A stretch of 64,000 nucleotides of DNA, from the NCBI GenBank assembly GCA_001940645.1, contig MDVS01000024.1:21345-85344 (forward strand), written 5' to 3'. Below the pieces are notes generated by a model. The model ran no database searches, was not told where the DNA came from, and saw only the letters and a program-made list of their open reading frames with translations. Below, piece by piece: positions 8,557 through 18,163 of this stretch. Position 1 is the first letter of the stretch. Each line of letters opens with the position of its first letter. Source of the stretch: Candidatus Heimdallarchaeota archaeon LC_3. GTDB taxonomy: Archaea > Asgardarchaeota > Heimdallarchaeia > Hodarchaeales > LC-3. The position numbers and the translations under genes were made by a program.

Positions 8557-9000
8557 ATGATAAAACTAGTTGATCTAACTAAAAACAATTGGAAATTAGC
8601 AATAAAACTAGATGTGTATGATTCTCAAAAAAAATATATAGCTTCAAATATTTATTCAATAGCAGAATCAACGTTTCACAAAGGAACTATCTTAAAAGGA
8701 ATTCAGAATGGTTCTGAGACGGTTGGGTTTGTTTTATGCTGGTTATCAACAGAGAATAAAAATCTTAGTACTATTGTCCGGTTCATGATTGGAAAGGATT
8801 TTCAAGGAAAAGGATATGGAAAAATCGGATTAGAATTATTGATAAAGATGTTTAAAGAAGAATTTAACAGAAAATTAATTTCCTTATCAGTCATTCCTGA
8901 GAATAACTCAGCTCGTAAATTTTATGAAAAAATTGGATTTGAAAATACAAGTAAAATGGTTGAAGGCGAATTGAAATACATCTACAAAATTAATTATTGA
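8557..9000 (+). CDS. GNAT acetyltransferase, polyamine (Blt/PaiA-like) type
   Basis: This 147-residue single GNAT domain has the acetyl-CoA pyrophosphate loop FQGKGYGKIG (about 88-97) and the C-terminal motif NNSARKFYEKIGF (about 117-129). The N-terminal pattern of a Gln followed by YIASNIYSIAES matches spermine/spermidine acetyltransferases of the Blt/PaiA group ('FVASN.YSLA'), so a diamine or polyamine is the likely substrate. It follows the RIO kinase by 53 bp on the same strand. Substrate assignment is by resemblance only. Confidence 0.8.
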   Translation: MIKLVDLTKNNWKLAIKLDVYDSQKKYIASNIYSIAESTFHKGTILKGIQNGSETVGFVLCWLSTENKNLSTIVRFMIGKDFQGKGYGKIGLELLIKMFKEEFNRKLISLSVIPENNSARKFYEKIGFENTSKMVEGELKYIYKINY

Positions 9001-9015
9001 TTTTTTGAAATCTCC

Positions 9016-9624
9016 CTAAAAAAACATTATAATTCCTATTACAATAAATAATACTCCTGAAACCAACTTTATGAAGCTTTCGGGAATGATTTTCAAAATA
9101 ATATCGCCTGTAATAATAGCTACAAGAGCTAACATGGTCATACCTAAAGTAGCTCCAAGAACTACTGCGATGAGATCAGTAACTTGAGTCGCTAGCGTTA
9201 TAATGAAAATTTGTGATTTATCACCTAATTCCATCATGAAAATTAATAAAAAAGTTTGTACTAATACCGATCGAAATGTTGAGGAAAAAGTAAATCTTGA
9301 TCTATTTAATTCATCATTTTCATTTTCATGTTTTTTGTCATTATACCAATCAATCATTGCATAAATTCCTACAAATAAGAATAATGACGCTCCGATAAAT
9401 CTAATAAATTCATTAGGAATTATTTCTTTAATTATGGTTCCTAAAATAACTGCTGCAAATGATACAAATAATATAGCGAAAAAAAATCCAGATAATATTG
9501 CTAATTTTTGATCTTTGTATTTTGTAGTAATTGATAATACAATTAATTGGGTTTTATCTCCCATTTCAAGGATTAAAATACTAAAAAACGCAATAGAGAA
9601 AGTTTCAATAAACATAACTATCAT
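9016..9624 (-). CDS. GDT1/UPF0016-family cation transporter
   Basis: The family signature E-x-G-D-K-[ST]-Q occurs twice, as EMGDKTQ near residue 20 and ELGDKSQ near residue 132. This is the duplicated three-helix architecture of GDT1/TMEM165/UPF0016 proteins, which move Mn2+ or Ca2+ out of the cytosol. Six transmembrane segments fit the 202 residues, with a charged loop (about 92-110) between the halves. Met1 or Met4 could be the start. Only 4 bases separate it from the upstream SDR gene, so the two form an operon. Confidence 0.88.
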   Translation of the reverse strand: MIVMFIETFSIAFFSILILEMGDKTQLIVLSITTKYKDQKLAILSGFFFAILFVSFAAVILGTIIKEIIPNEFIRFIGASLFLFVGIYAMIDWYNDKKHENENDELNRSRFTFSSTFRSVLVQTFLLIFMMELGDKSQIFIITLATQVTDLIAVVLGATLGMTMLALVAIITGDIILKIIPESFIKLVSGVLFIVIGIIMFF

Positions 9625-9628
9625 CTTC

Positions 9629-10573
9629 TCAATTATAAATTGAGAGAAGAGCTTCTTTTGTAGTATATTTAGGAGAAAATTTTAATTCTTCTCTTGCTTT
9701 TTTGTTTGATGCAGTAAATTGATAACGTACAAAATCTAAATATGATGGGGGAACACTTGATATGTTCAAATCCCACATTAATTTTCCCATCAATCTCGAA
9801 ATTTTTTCTGGAACTAAAATAGATTTACGAGGAATATATTTCCTTTGTTCCAAAAATGAATCAGCAGTATTTGGTGTTATATTGAATACTCCTTTCTTCA
9901 TTAGATTTACTGATTTAATTACAGCCTGTATAAAATCATTCTCATGAAGCCATTGAATTTTTGTATTCCTTCCCTCGTAAATAAAAGGTAATATTCTCCA
10001 CTTTAATATTTCAGTTACATAATTGTGTATATTTGGTCCTAATACTCCACTTAGTCGTAATATTGTTAAAATAAGATCAGAATGATTTTCCATAAAAGGA
10101 AGACAGATCTCTTCTTCAACTAATTTCTTACGAAATGCATAATAAAAATTAGGTTTAGCTTGTAACGTATCTGATTCTTTAAATTCAATTTTATTATTAA
10201 TGTTTGCACCGTAAGCAAGAGTAGAAGATATATAAACTATATGATTAACTCCAGCATTTAAAGCAGATTCAAATAATCTTTTAGTTCCTAATAGATCATT
10301 AACTAGTGTTCTTCTTCTTTGATGATCTTTTATAGGTGTTACAGTAAATGCAGAATGAATAACTGTATTTATTTTTAATGATTTTAATACCTGGGACAAT
10401 TTTTTGTCAGATGTATTATAATTCAAGAAGTTGGCATTTGAAGGTAACTCATACTTAGGCATTTTAATATCAATGCATGTGAGGGATGTAGTAGGCATAT
10501 TTTGAACAATTAAGCTTCCTAAATTTCCTGAACTTCCTGTAATAGCGATATTCATTAATTTATTAGAAATCAT
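9629..10573 (-). CDS. NAD-dependent epimerase/dehydratase (extended SDR)
   Basis: The protein has the N-terminal NAD-binding motif TGSSGNLG (about residues 12-19), the strand motif HIVYISST near 115, and a catalytic Tyr-x3-Lys (YAFRK, about 147-151), which define extended short-chain dehydrogenases acting on nucleotide sugars. It is 314 residues from ATG 10573; ATG 10555 would put the glycine motif closer to the N-terminus, as is usual. The substrate cannot be inferred. It is co-oriented with the GDT1 transporter and divergent from the GT-C-like gene, which may hint at glycan synthesis. Confidence 0.82.
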   Translation of the reverse strand: MISNKLMNIAITGSSGNLGSLIVQNMPTTSLTCIDIKMPKYELPSNANFLNYNTSDKKLSQVLKSLKINTVIHSAFTVTPIKDHQRRRTLVNDLLGTKRLFESALNAGVNHIVYISSTLAYGANINNKIEFKESDTLQAKPNFYYAFRKKLVEEEICLPFMENHSDLILTILRLSGVLGPNIHNYVTEILKWRILPFIYEGRNTKIQWLHENDFIQAVIKSVNLMKKGVFNITPNTADSFLEQRKYIPRKSILVPEKISRLMGKLMWDLNISSVPPSYLDFVRYQFTASNKKAREELKFSPKYTTKEALLSIYN

Positions 10574-10636
10574 TCTTAATAGAATTTTCTATATTTCTTT
10601 GATTAGGATTTTTAATGATGAGCAAAAAAATTATAT

Positions 10637-11875
10637 ATGGAAAAAACATGTATTAAAGAAAATTTTATGGATAAAAATCCTATTCGGACAATTTTTTTTC
10701 TTCATACATCTTTATTTTTAATAATTTTGTTTTTAGTAATATTTTACTTTCAGGGCGATTTACTTTCAACTATTTGGGCTACTTTTAAAAATGATTCATG
10801 GAAATTTATAAGAAATACCATTAAAATAGAAAATCCGCCATATCCATATCATTTAATTACAACTAGCTTCCATTATTTCCCCTTATATGCTCTACTTTCT
10901 AATATATTTCAACCAAACTTATCATTAACAATCTCTGTGATCGTGATTCAATATATCTTTTCACTTTTAACAGTAGTTTTAATTTTCATGATTTATAAAG
11001 AATTGTTTGGTGTAAATAATAAATATTTGATATTATTCATATGGATTATAGATACCACAATCTTTAGTTTATTCTTTGTTTTAGCCACTGCTGAGATTTT
11101 ATTCATTTTTTACCAAACACTAACCTTTTTTTTATTTATAAATAGAAAATATTTCTATTCCTCTATTACACTCGGTATGACCTTAGCTTTGCGTTTTAAT
11201 GGTTTTTTCTTTATTTTAGGATTTATTCTAATCATCTTTTATTCTTTAATGAAGAAAAAAAATGAAATTAACTTAAAAAATTGGACGAGACTAGTACTAT
11301 TGGTTTTATATACTATTATTTCCGTTATAATTAGTCTTTTACCATTTATCTATAGTAATCTTGTTACCAATGATTTTTTTCTTCCTTTCAATAGTGAATT
11401 TATTGCCTATTCCACTTGGGAAACTTATTTAGTTGATAATCAAATAGTAATGATTCCTTTTACCTTTTGGAATAATTATACGTCGTGGGTTATAACAACT
11501 AATGTTTTTACAGAATATCTATTGTTTATTGCAGCTTTAATAACATTTATTATAGGTTTATGGTCAATTATCTACCTTTATCATTTTAGAAAAAACTTGG
11601 GTAAAGAAAAGATTCTTAGGATTGATTTCTTATTAATTTTAGGATTAATAAATTTTTTAGGGGTTAATACTGTTGTTAGTGGGAGAAATTTTTCTAGATT
11701 TCTCTCCTTTACTTTTCCAATTTTTCCAATTGTAATGTATTTCTTTTTCAAAAGTAATTTTGATAATAAGAAGATTTTATTAATAGGTACTATATTTTTT
11801 GGACTAGCTTTATTATTAAATATTGTTTGGTGGATAAACATTGATTATTGCGATGCTTGTCAGCATAATTTTTGA
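10637..11875 (+). CDS. Polytopic membrane protein, PIG-V-like GT-C fold
   Basis: The 412 residues contain about ten hydrophobic segments. A loop after the first helix ends in YHLITTSFHYFPLYALL, resembling the 'FFPLYPLL' region of PIG-V-type mannosyltransferases. LRFNGFFF in the middle and a late 'SRFLSFTFPIFP' segment also match conserved features of that GT-C family, which uses dolichol- or polyprenyl-linked sugars. The first loop is short for a GT-C enzyme and I see no clear DxD motif. It is divergent from the SDR gene 63 bp away. The family assignment is tentative. Confidence 0.5.
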   Translation: MEKTCIKENFMDKNPIRTIFFLHTSLFLIILFLVIFYFQGDLLSTIWATFKNDSWKFIRNTIKIENPPYPYHLITTSFHYFPLYALLSNIFQPNLSLTISVIVIQYIFSLLTVVLIFMIYKELFGVNNKYLILFIWIIDTTIFSLFFVLATAEILFIFYQTLTFFLFINRKYFYSSITLGMTLALRFNGFFFILGFILIIFYSLMKKKNEINLKNWTRLVLLVLYTIISVIISLLPFIYSNLVTNDFFLPFNSEFIAYSTWETYLVDNQIVMIPFTFWNNYTSWVITTNVFTEYLLFIAALITFIIGLWSIIYLYHFRKNLGKEKILRIDFLLILGLINFLGVNTVVSGRNFSRFLSFTFPIFPIVMYFFFKSNFDNKKILLIGTIFFGLALLLNIVWWINIDYCDACQHNF

Positions 11876-12032
11876 TTAAACACTCTCTTAACAAAAAATC
11901 AACAATTATTGGAAATATTACAAACTCAAAAAGCCTTTTTAAAGAATATCAAAATTCAAAATATAATTATTATTCAAATTTAAATTCAATAACTTACAAT
12001 AATTTATTTCTATTCTTCTTTTGGTGTTTATA

Positions 12033-13118
12033 ATGAAAGAATTACGAATAACCCTTCCAGAAAAAAGAAGGGTATTAATGGATGAATTGATAACATCTCT
12101 TAATCCAGATCAAGATCCTATTATAACATTAAGAGAAGGATATATTACATGGACTATGTTTATTAGATCAAATCAAACAAATCGTTTAATAGAAGAATTA
12201 AAAGGAAGAGGAATTGGATCAGTTTATGGACAAATTGCTTTATTACCCGTTGATTTATTATTAAAACCAGAAGGTGAAGACTCATCACTTGAACAAAGCA
12301 TGGGTGTAAATTTAGAAGAATTGGTATTTAATCTTACTGAAAATGGTGTTCTTTCTGGAACGTACATCGTATTATGTATTTTATCTGGATTGCTAGCAGC
12401 TTTTGGGTTAGTTACGAAATCAATTGTTATTTTGATTGGATCAATGATTGTTTCTCCTCTTTTAAGTCCTATTGTATTAACATCTGTTGGATTGATTACA
12501 CCAGGCGCCTCACACTTGAGAAGAGGTGTTAATGCAGAAATCATTGGGCTTTTCTGTGTCATAGCAACAGGTTTTTTAGCAGGTTTATTTATTTTAGCAC
12601 TAAATCAGTTTTTCGGCCCAGTTCCCGAATCAGGTTCATTTTCCAATATCATATCGACATTAAAATTAGACACTGACATCAGTGAGATCTGTACTAATAA
12701 TTTTGAAATCTCTAGTCGGACAAGATTGGATGTCGCAACTATTGGATTAGCTATTTTTAGTGGTCTAGCAGCTGGTGTTATAATATCTAAGGGTCAAAGC
12801 GTATCAGTTGTAGGTGTTGCAATAGCTGCATCGCTTGCTCCTCCTGCTGCAAATATTGGAATTGTTCTTGCTACTGGGAATCTAGTTCTAGCTAGTATGG
12901 GATTGGGTTGGTTATTAGCTAACATTTTCCTAATCAATATTTGTATTTCAATCGTTTTATGGACTGTTGGAGTAGCAAGAGGTTCAGGTATTACTGGAAG
13001 AAGAAGATCTGCTGTAATAAAGACTAATATACTTTGGATTGGAATTTTTGCAATCTTCACAGTATTGCTGTTTCTTTTAATGAGCACTGGTCATCCATGC
13101 GATCCAATTGCAATTTAA
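12033..13118 (+). CDS. DUF389 membrane protein
   Basis: The central membrane region has the DUF389 pattern: AAFGLVTKSIVILIGSMIVS followed by a PLLSPI segment (about residues 130-150). Further helices are rich in small residues. The N-terminal ~95 residues form a soluble alpha/beta domain like that of other DUF389 proteins. ATG 12033 is preferred over TTG 12021, which adds only four residues. The family is widespread in archaea and bacteria, with no settled function. It converges with the CofD-like gene, with 7 bases between them. Confidence 0.85.
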   Translation: MKELRITLPEKRRVLMDELITSLNPDQDPIITLREGYITWTMFIRSNQTNRLIEELKGRGIGSVYGQIALLPVDLLLKPEGEDSSLEQSMGVNLEELVFNLTENGVLSGTYIVLCILSGLLAAFGLVTKSIVILIGSMIVSPLLSPIVLTSVGLITPGASHLRRGVNAEIIGLFCVIATGFLAGLFILALNQFFGPVPESGSFSNIISTLKLDTDISEICTNNFEISSRTRLDVATIGLAIFSGLAAGVIISKGQSVSVVGVAIAASLAPPAANIGIVLATGNLVLASMGLGWLLANIFLINICISIVLWTVGVARGSGITGRRRSAVIKTNILWIGIFAIFTVLLFLLMSTGHPCDPIAI

Positions 13119-13125
13119 ACTATAT

Positions 13126-15516
13126 TTACTTTTTGTTTTCTTCATCATTATCTTCTTCTGAAACAAATTTAATAAACATTTTTCCCTCTATCATATCTAA
13201 TTTGGCATTAATTTCGTTGTTCATTACCATTTCATATACGAGTGATTCTAATTCTTTTGCGTCCTCTTTAATTGACTTGGCAAAAGTCTCTAATTGTACT
13301 GATCCTAGTTTCTCAATTTTCTGAGCAATTGTTAATCTTTTTGCCTTTCTGACAGCAGCCTCAGAAAGATTACCAACGATACTTAATAATTTATCCATAT
13401 TTCCATCATTAAACGAAGAAACAATATCATTCAACAGACTACTGAACGAACCGAGATCTCTTTGAAGTGCTTTCTGAGCAATTTCACTGCAAGTAGTTAG
13501 AGAAAAGTTTTCCACCAACTCAATCCCCACTAATCTTGCATCAAAAGATGTCAGTGAAGCCCATAAATCGCCCTCAAGAATTTTTTCTTCACTAAAAAGT
13601 TCTAAAAATTCATTAATTACAGCTTTTGTAGCTGATTTATTATTAATAGCGACTTGTAAAATTAAATTTTTACATCTTTCTCTTGAGATATCAGAAACCT
13701 TGTTTGTTAAAACTTGTCCAATGAATGCTTTGAGTGTATCTCCAATTAATTCAGGATCGTTTTCTGCAATAGATAACATAATTTTTGCTTGATGTTCTTG
13801 TATAGCAAAATCTGGATTATCTAGAGCATTTTTTAACCAGCTCTGGACTACTCGTCTAAACGCGATTTTTCTTTCTTCCGATAAACTATTAAAGACTTTT
13901 ATACCAAATTTACGTATTTTCTCAGAACCAGTATCAGTAATAGTTTCAATTAGTTTATTTCCAGCGAAAATAGCTAAACTTGAATCATTCTCGATTGCTT
14001 TTTCAATTTGATTAATGTAATTGTCTGAATCTTCCGGTAAATCATCATTTTCTATAACATCTAACAATGTTTCTACTTTATCACGTTCAGAAGCAGTTTC
14101 AAGCTCTTTTACATCAGATTTCTCTTTTTTGTTTGATGTTATATCCATTAATTCTTTATCGATTTCTTCCTGAATAGCCTTTCGATCAGGTATTTGTTTC
14201 TTTTCTAATCCTTGATCATTTGATTTAGCAGTTTTTCCAGCTATTGATGTTTCTATAGCATCTAAAGTTTTTTGAATTACCTCTGAATCGGCAGTAATAC
14301 TACCATCGTTATTTTCATCTAAAGTAATAGTTATTGCACCATCTTGAGCTGCTTTTAACTGTTCTTCAGGAATTTTGTCAATTACTAGAGAATCTGGACT
14401 TGGTAATTCCACCGCTAGACCGGGGACTTTAGCAACATCAAATACTAATTTTTCGATATTTCCTCTTCTTGAAGAGGAACTAATTTCCTCCTGTTCCAAC
14501 TGAATTTTTTCAATGTCGATTTTAGCACTTCTTAGAACTACATCAACAAATTCCTTATTCTCTTTAATAGTTGCAAGATCCTCAATAACGATATTAAATC
14601 CAGAATCTCTCATTAGCTGAGAGTCACTAGAATCATTCTGATCAATAATAAGTGTATCTGCGACATTTTTCAATAATAAAGTGAATCCTGATAAATCGGG
14701 TGTTATTCCTAAAGCTTCTAACAATACTGATTCCCGTTCGCTTATCAATTGATGTTTTGATCCGATAGGTGAAATAGCAACAACAGTTCCTGAACATTTT
14801 GAAATTACTTTTCTAATATCTTCATAAGAGAGTAGAACAGTTAAACTTGCCAGATCTCCTGCTGATATTATTACTGCACTAGCATCTTTGAACTGTTTTT
14901 CAACCTCTGCTGGTATTATCGATTCTTTAGGTTCAAAATTTATTAATTTAAAATCATTTTTTGAGAGGGCTGTTTTAATATCAGCTGGATCAATTGGAAT
15001 AAATTTTTGCATGTCCAGAAAGCCGAACATTTGGTAATAACGCAATGGCCCAAGATGGTTTCGATATTTAATCTCAATTTGCTTTTTTATAATCGAAATC
15101 GGAATTACCTCAACAGGAATCCCGTGATAACTTGCAAGAGTGTTAAACATCTTTTTAATGGAATCAGATATTTCTTCAACCTTTTCTTCAATTTTAAATA
15201 ATTCAGAAAACCAAGCACCAAGAAACTGTTCAGACGGGCTTAAAGGTACCAAACTTATTTGTTTTGTTCTTGAAAATAAAGATGCTAATGGTGAAGCAGT
15301 TAAATCATCTGGTAAAATTGTTGAAGCAAGATGGATAAGTTCGAGAGGAACCCAAGTATCGGACTTGGTGGTATCTTTTGAATGTGATTCTACAATAAAG
15401 TCAAGTAGTGTATTAGCTATAATAGTACCTTTCAATCGTCGAGATTCCACAAACATTTTCGTGAAAGGCGAGATTTTCGTTCCTGTTTCCAAAATAATGA
15501 CATTTTTTTGGGTCAA
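13126..15516 (-). CDS. CofD-like domain fused to helical-repeat C-terminus
   Basis: The first ~330 of 796 residues resemble the 2-phospho-L-lactate transferase (CofD)/YvcK fold. The best evidence is VVAISPIG (about 245-252), then 'ESVLLEALGI..DLSGF' and LIIDQND, matching the CofD segment around 'PLIGG...LM.ELG'. The usual N-terminal glycine loop is replaced by LETGTKISPF, so F420 synthesis is doubtful. An acidic linker (about 330-500) leads to a ~290-residue all-helical region with HEAT-like spacing. The start is TTG 15516, six bases after GGAAGG. This may be a divergent sugar-nucleotide or cofactor-binding regulator rather than an enzyme. Confidence 0.6.
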   Translation of the reverse strand: MTQKNVIILETGTKISPFTKMFVESRRLKGTIIANTLLDFIVESHSKDTTKSDTWVPLELIHLASTILPDDLTASPLASLFSRTKQISLVPLSPSEQFLGAWFSELFKIEEKVEEISDSIKKMFNTLASYHGIPVEVIPISIIKKQIEIKYRNHLGPLRYYQMFGFLDMQKFIPIDPADIKTALSKNDFKLINFEPKESIIPAEVEKQFKDASAVIISAGDLASLTVLLSYEDIRKVISKCSGTVVAISPIGSKHQLISERESVLLEALGITPDLSGFTLLLKNVADTLIIDQNDSSDSQLMRDSGFNIVIEDLATIKENKEFVDVVLRSAKIDIEKIQLEQEEISSSSRRGNIEKLVFDVAKVPGLAVELPSPDSLVIDKIPEEQLKAAQDGAITITLDENNDGSITADSEVIQKTLDAIETSIAGKTAKSNDQGLEKKQIPDRKAIQEEIDKELMDITSNKKEKSDVKELETASERDKVETLLDVIENDDLPEDSDNYINQIEKAIENDSSLAIFAGNKLIETITDTGSEKIRKFGIKVFNSLSEERKIAFRRVVQSWLKNALDNPDFAIQEHQAKIMLSIAENDPELIGDTLKAFIGQVLTNKVSDISRERCKNLILQVAINNKSATKAVINEFLELFSEEKILEGDLWASLTSFDARLVGIELVENFSLTTCSEIAQKALQRDLGSFSSLLNDIVSSFNDGNMDKLLSIVGNLSEAAVRKAKRLTIAQKIEKLGSVQLETFAKSIKEDAKELESLVYEMVMNNEINAKLDMIEGKMFIKFVSEEDNDEENKK

Positions 15517-15607
15517 AAAGAACCTTCCATTAAGAGTTAGACTTGAAAATCCTCTTGCACGTTTGTGTTGTCCGTTATTATCAAAATATTATATCCTTTT
15601 TGTTTGA

Positions 15608-16097
15608 TAATGTTATCTATACAAAAATTTAGAAGGAAAGAATCCTTTTTTACAAGTTTCTGAATTTTCTTCTAATTTTTAACATATTAGAATTATGTCG
15701 ATGAGTAATTATTTAATTTTTCTTTTTTAATTAAATCAAATAAATTAATTGATTTAATAAATTTGTATTTCGTTACCATAAAAACATTTATTTCATAGAT
15801 TATTATAGCCCATAATTAATTTAATTCAAAAAATATTTCCAAAAAAAAATTAGGCTTTGTTATAATTCTGAATAAATTGTGTCGAAGTACTTCATTTGGA
15901 AATCAAATTCTAATCATTTATGTTTTCATTTAAAAAATACCAAAAGAACGTTCTTTAACATTAAATTTAAGAATTTATTTTACCTCCTTTTTTTCATATT
16001 ATATTTAGAATTTTTACAACAATTAACCTTTTAAAATCAATTATCTATAAATTAACTATAGTTAATAAAATAATTTTATTAGTAAAGATGATTAAAT
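15608..16097. promoter_or_regulatory. sufB promoter region with two palindromes
   Basis: This is a 490-base AT-rich gap between the divergent CofD-like gene and sufB. It holds a perfect 14-bp palindrome AAAGAACGTTCTTT at 15943-15956 and a perfect inverted repeat ATTAAC-TATA-GTTAAT at 16051-16066. The latter lies just after a TATA-like TCTATAAAT (about 16044-16052), where the start site would be expected. That placement suits repression of sufB by a winged-helix protein. I see no gene in the rest. Confidence 0.55.
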
Positions 16098-17504
16098 ATG
16101 TCCACAGATCCATTAGCAGATTTAGATTACTCAAAATATGGGTTTTCAGACCCAGAAAATTACGTCCATAGAATTCCTGTCGGATTAACTGAAGCAACAG
16201 TTAGAGAAATAAGTGAAATTAAAAATGAGCCAGAATGGATGCTTCAAAATAGATTAAAAGCCTATAAAATTTTTCTTAAAGCTAAAATGCCCTCCTGGGG
16301 TGGGGTTGAAAAATTAAAAGATATTAATTTCGATAATATTACTTATTACATTAAACCTTCAGAAACAAAAGCAAAGACATGGGATGATGTTCCTGATACC
16401 ATCAAAGAAACATTCGAAAGATTAGGAATTCCAGAAGCTGAGAGGAAATATTTTGCAGGTGTTGGAGCACAGTATGAGTCTGAAGTAGTTTATCATAAGC
16501 TACGTAAAGATCTTGAGGAAAAAGGTGTCGTTTTTATTGATACAGATACTGCTGTAAAAGAATATCCAGAAATTGTAAAGAAATGGTTTGGAAAAGTCGT
16601 TCCAGCTCAGGATAACAAATTTGCTGCATTGAATACGGCTGTCTGGTCCGGTGGATCATTTGTTTACATTCCAAAAGGTGTAGAGGTAGATTCACCACTT
16701 CAAGCTTACTTCAGAATAAATGCCAAAAATATGGGCCAATTTGAACGTACATTAATCATCGCTGAACCAGGATCTCGTATCCATTATATAGAAGGTTGTA
16801 CTGCTCCAGTTTATTCAAGTCATTCATTACATACCGCAGTAGTAGAGGTTATTGGTCTAAGAGATTCTTATATCAGATATACAACTGTCCAAAATTGGTC
16901 TAGGGATATTTTTAACCTAGTGACTAAGAGAGCACATGCATATGCTGGTGCCACAATTGAGTGGGTTGATGGTAACCTAGGTAGTTATTTAACAATGAAA
17001 TATCCATCTGTATATTTGTTAGAACCAGGAGCAAAAGCTGAGATCATGTCTATTGCCTATGCGGGAGAAGGAATGCATCAAGACGCAGGTGCAAAAGTTC
17101 TTCACTTAGCAAAAGATACCACATCAAGAATAATTTCTAAATCAATATCCAAATCTGGTGGAAGATCTACTTATCGAGGATTATTAAAAGTTGCTAAAGG
17201 AGCAACTGGTGTTAAATCAAGTGTTCAATGCGATGCTTTACTTTTAGATGATGAATCAAGAACAGATACTTATCCATATATGGAAATTGATGAACAAGAT
17301 GCCACTATTTCTCATGAAGCTACGGTTGGAAAAATTGGTGAAGAAGAACTTTTTTATTTACAAACACGTGGTATTCCTGAAAGTGAAGCTCTAAATCTTT
17401 TAGTAATGGGATTCCTTGAACCGTTTACAAAACAATTACCAATAGACTATGCTGTTGAATTAAATAGGTTAATTGCTATGGAAATGGAAGGGTCTATTGG
17501 TTAA
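16098..17504 (+). CDS. sufB: Fe-S cluster assembly scaffold SufB
   Basis: SufB is the scaffold subunit of the SufBC(D) machinery that builds Fe-S clusters in the cytosol. The 468-residue protein matches full-length Suf[11 protein letters not shown] near the N-terminus, the long right-handed beta-helix core with [13 protein letters not shown] (about 191-203), and the conserved C-terminal region with [15 protein letters not shown] and SRGI-like TRGIPESEA. No sufC or sufD is adjacent; the next gene is a small winged-helix regulator 200 bp downstream. An operator-like palindrome overlaps the promoter, and the same palindrome type precedes that regulator, suggesting joint control. Confidence 0.95.
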   Translation: MSTDPLADLDYSKYGFSDPENYVHRIPVGLTEATVREISEIKNEPEWMLQNRLKAYKIFLKAKMPSWGGVEKLKDINFDNITYYIKPSETKAKTWDDVPDTIKETFERLGIPEAERKYFAGVGAQYESEVVYHKLRKDLEEKGVVFIDTDTAVKEYPEIVKKWFGKVVPAQDNKFAALNTAVWSGGSFVYIPKGVEVDSPLQAYFRINAKNMGQFERTLIIAEPGSRIHYIEGCTAPVYSSHSLHTAVVEVIGLRDSYIRYTTVQNWSRDIFNLVTKRAHAYAGATIEWVDGNLGSYLTMKYPSVYLLEPGAKAEIMSIAYAGEGMHQDAGAKVLHLAKDTTSRIISKSISKSGGRSTYRGLLKVAKGATGVKSSVQCDALLLDDESRTDTYPYMEIDEQDATISHEATVGKIGEEELFYLQTRGIPESEALNLLVMGFLEPFTKQLPIDYAVELNRLIAMEMEGSIG

Positions 17505-17621
17505 TCTTTTTTCTACAACATTTCCACTAACTTTTGTTTTTTTTTTCTAAAATATATATTTCAATTGTAAAATAGCTCTTTTGGTTTTCAAAATACTTTC
17601 TGTGATATTCCCAATATTTTT

Positions 17622-17659
17622 ATATTAACAATAGTTAATATTTAATTAGGCACACCTAA
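17622..17659. promoter_or_regulatory. Adjacent operators: TTAAC-N4-GTTAA and DtxR-like box
   Basis: A perfect 20-bp inverted repeat ATATTAACAATAGTTAATAT spans 17622-17641. Five bases later comes a second perfect palindrome, TTAGG-CACA-CCTAA (17646-17659), which resembles binding boxes of DtxR/IdeR/MntR-type metal-dependent repressors. Both lie 45-83 bases before the regulator's ATG, near the expected TATA position (TTATTTAT, about 17661). Dual control by the regulator itself and by metal status is inferred. Confidence 0.6.
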
Positions 17660-17704
17660 ATTATTTATGCTAGTTGTGTGAATAAATATTAGAGGAAAAG
17701 ATAA

Positions 17705-17956
17705 ATGCAGCTTAAGCTTACTAAAATGGCTAGTAGAATTTTTGAAGAAGGGTTTTCAAATGAAGTTCATCCTGTTAGTGCTGAAAAAATGGCAGAAACT
17801 CTTGACCTACCGATTAGAAGCATCAGATATGGAATCAATCTACTTGTCAAGGCTGGATTAATTAGGAAATATCAAAATTTACAAGATATGCGAACTACTC
17901 TTTACGGAATTCCAAAAATTGAACCTCAACAAAATCCTGTTAGTATAAGAATTTAA
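17705..17956 (+). CDS. Small winged-helix regulator beside sufB
   Basis: This 83-residue single-domain winged HTH has a recognition helix around RSIRYGINLLVKAGLIRK (about 38-55) and a wing ending LYGIP. It is paralogous to the regulator at 6442. It lacks the Cys residues expected of a cluster-binding SufR, so it may sense indirectly. An AGAGGAAAAG stretch precedes ATG 17705. Its own promoter carries the same TTAAC-N4-GTTAA operator as sufB, so autoregulation plus control of sufB is a reasonable inference. Confidence 0.8.
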   Translation: MQLKLTKMASRIFEEGFSNEVHPVSAEKMAETLDLPIRSIRYGINLLVKAGLIRKYQNLQDMRTTLYGIPKIEPQQNPVSIRI

Positions 17957-18004
17957 TACAGTCATTATTTACCTTTAATTATGTTGATAATCTTTTCAGA
18001 GATT

Positions 18005-18163
18005 TTATAGATTAATATTAGCATCAGAAGAATATCTTATACTTTCTGGGACCTCCAGTCTTTTTTTTAGTGATTTGGAAATATCTACTAATTCATGTCC
18101 ATGATCAGAAATCAATTTTGAAATTGCTGAAGAATAAATACCCCTAACACGATATGAAAAAAT
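18005..18163 (-). pseudogene. N-terminal remnant of FAU-1-type RNase/RNA-binding protein
   Basis: Read on the minus strand, 52 codons give YRVRGIYSSAISKLISDHGH and then ELVDISKSLKKRLEV before a TAA. This matches the N-terminal domain of archaeal FAU-1 (RNase E/G-like, DUF402) proteins, which begin with 'VRGIY.TAL.KLL...G.EIV'. The full family protein is over 400 residues, so only the first domain remains. A strong GGAGG (18174-18178) stands about 10 bases before an ATT in the start position, suggesting a mutated ATG or a very rare start. No continuation was found downstream in other frames. Confidence 0.5.
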
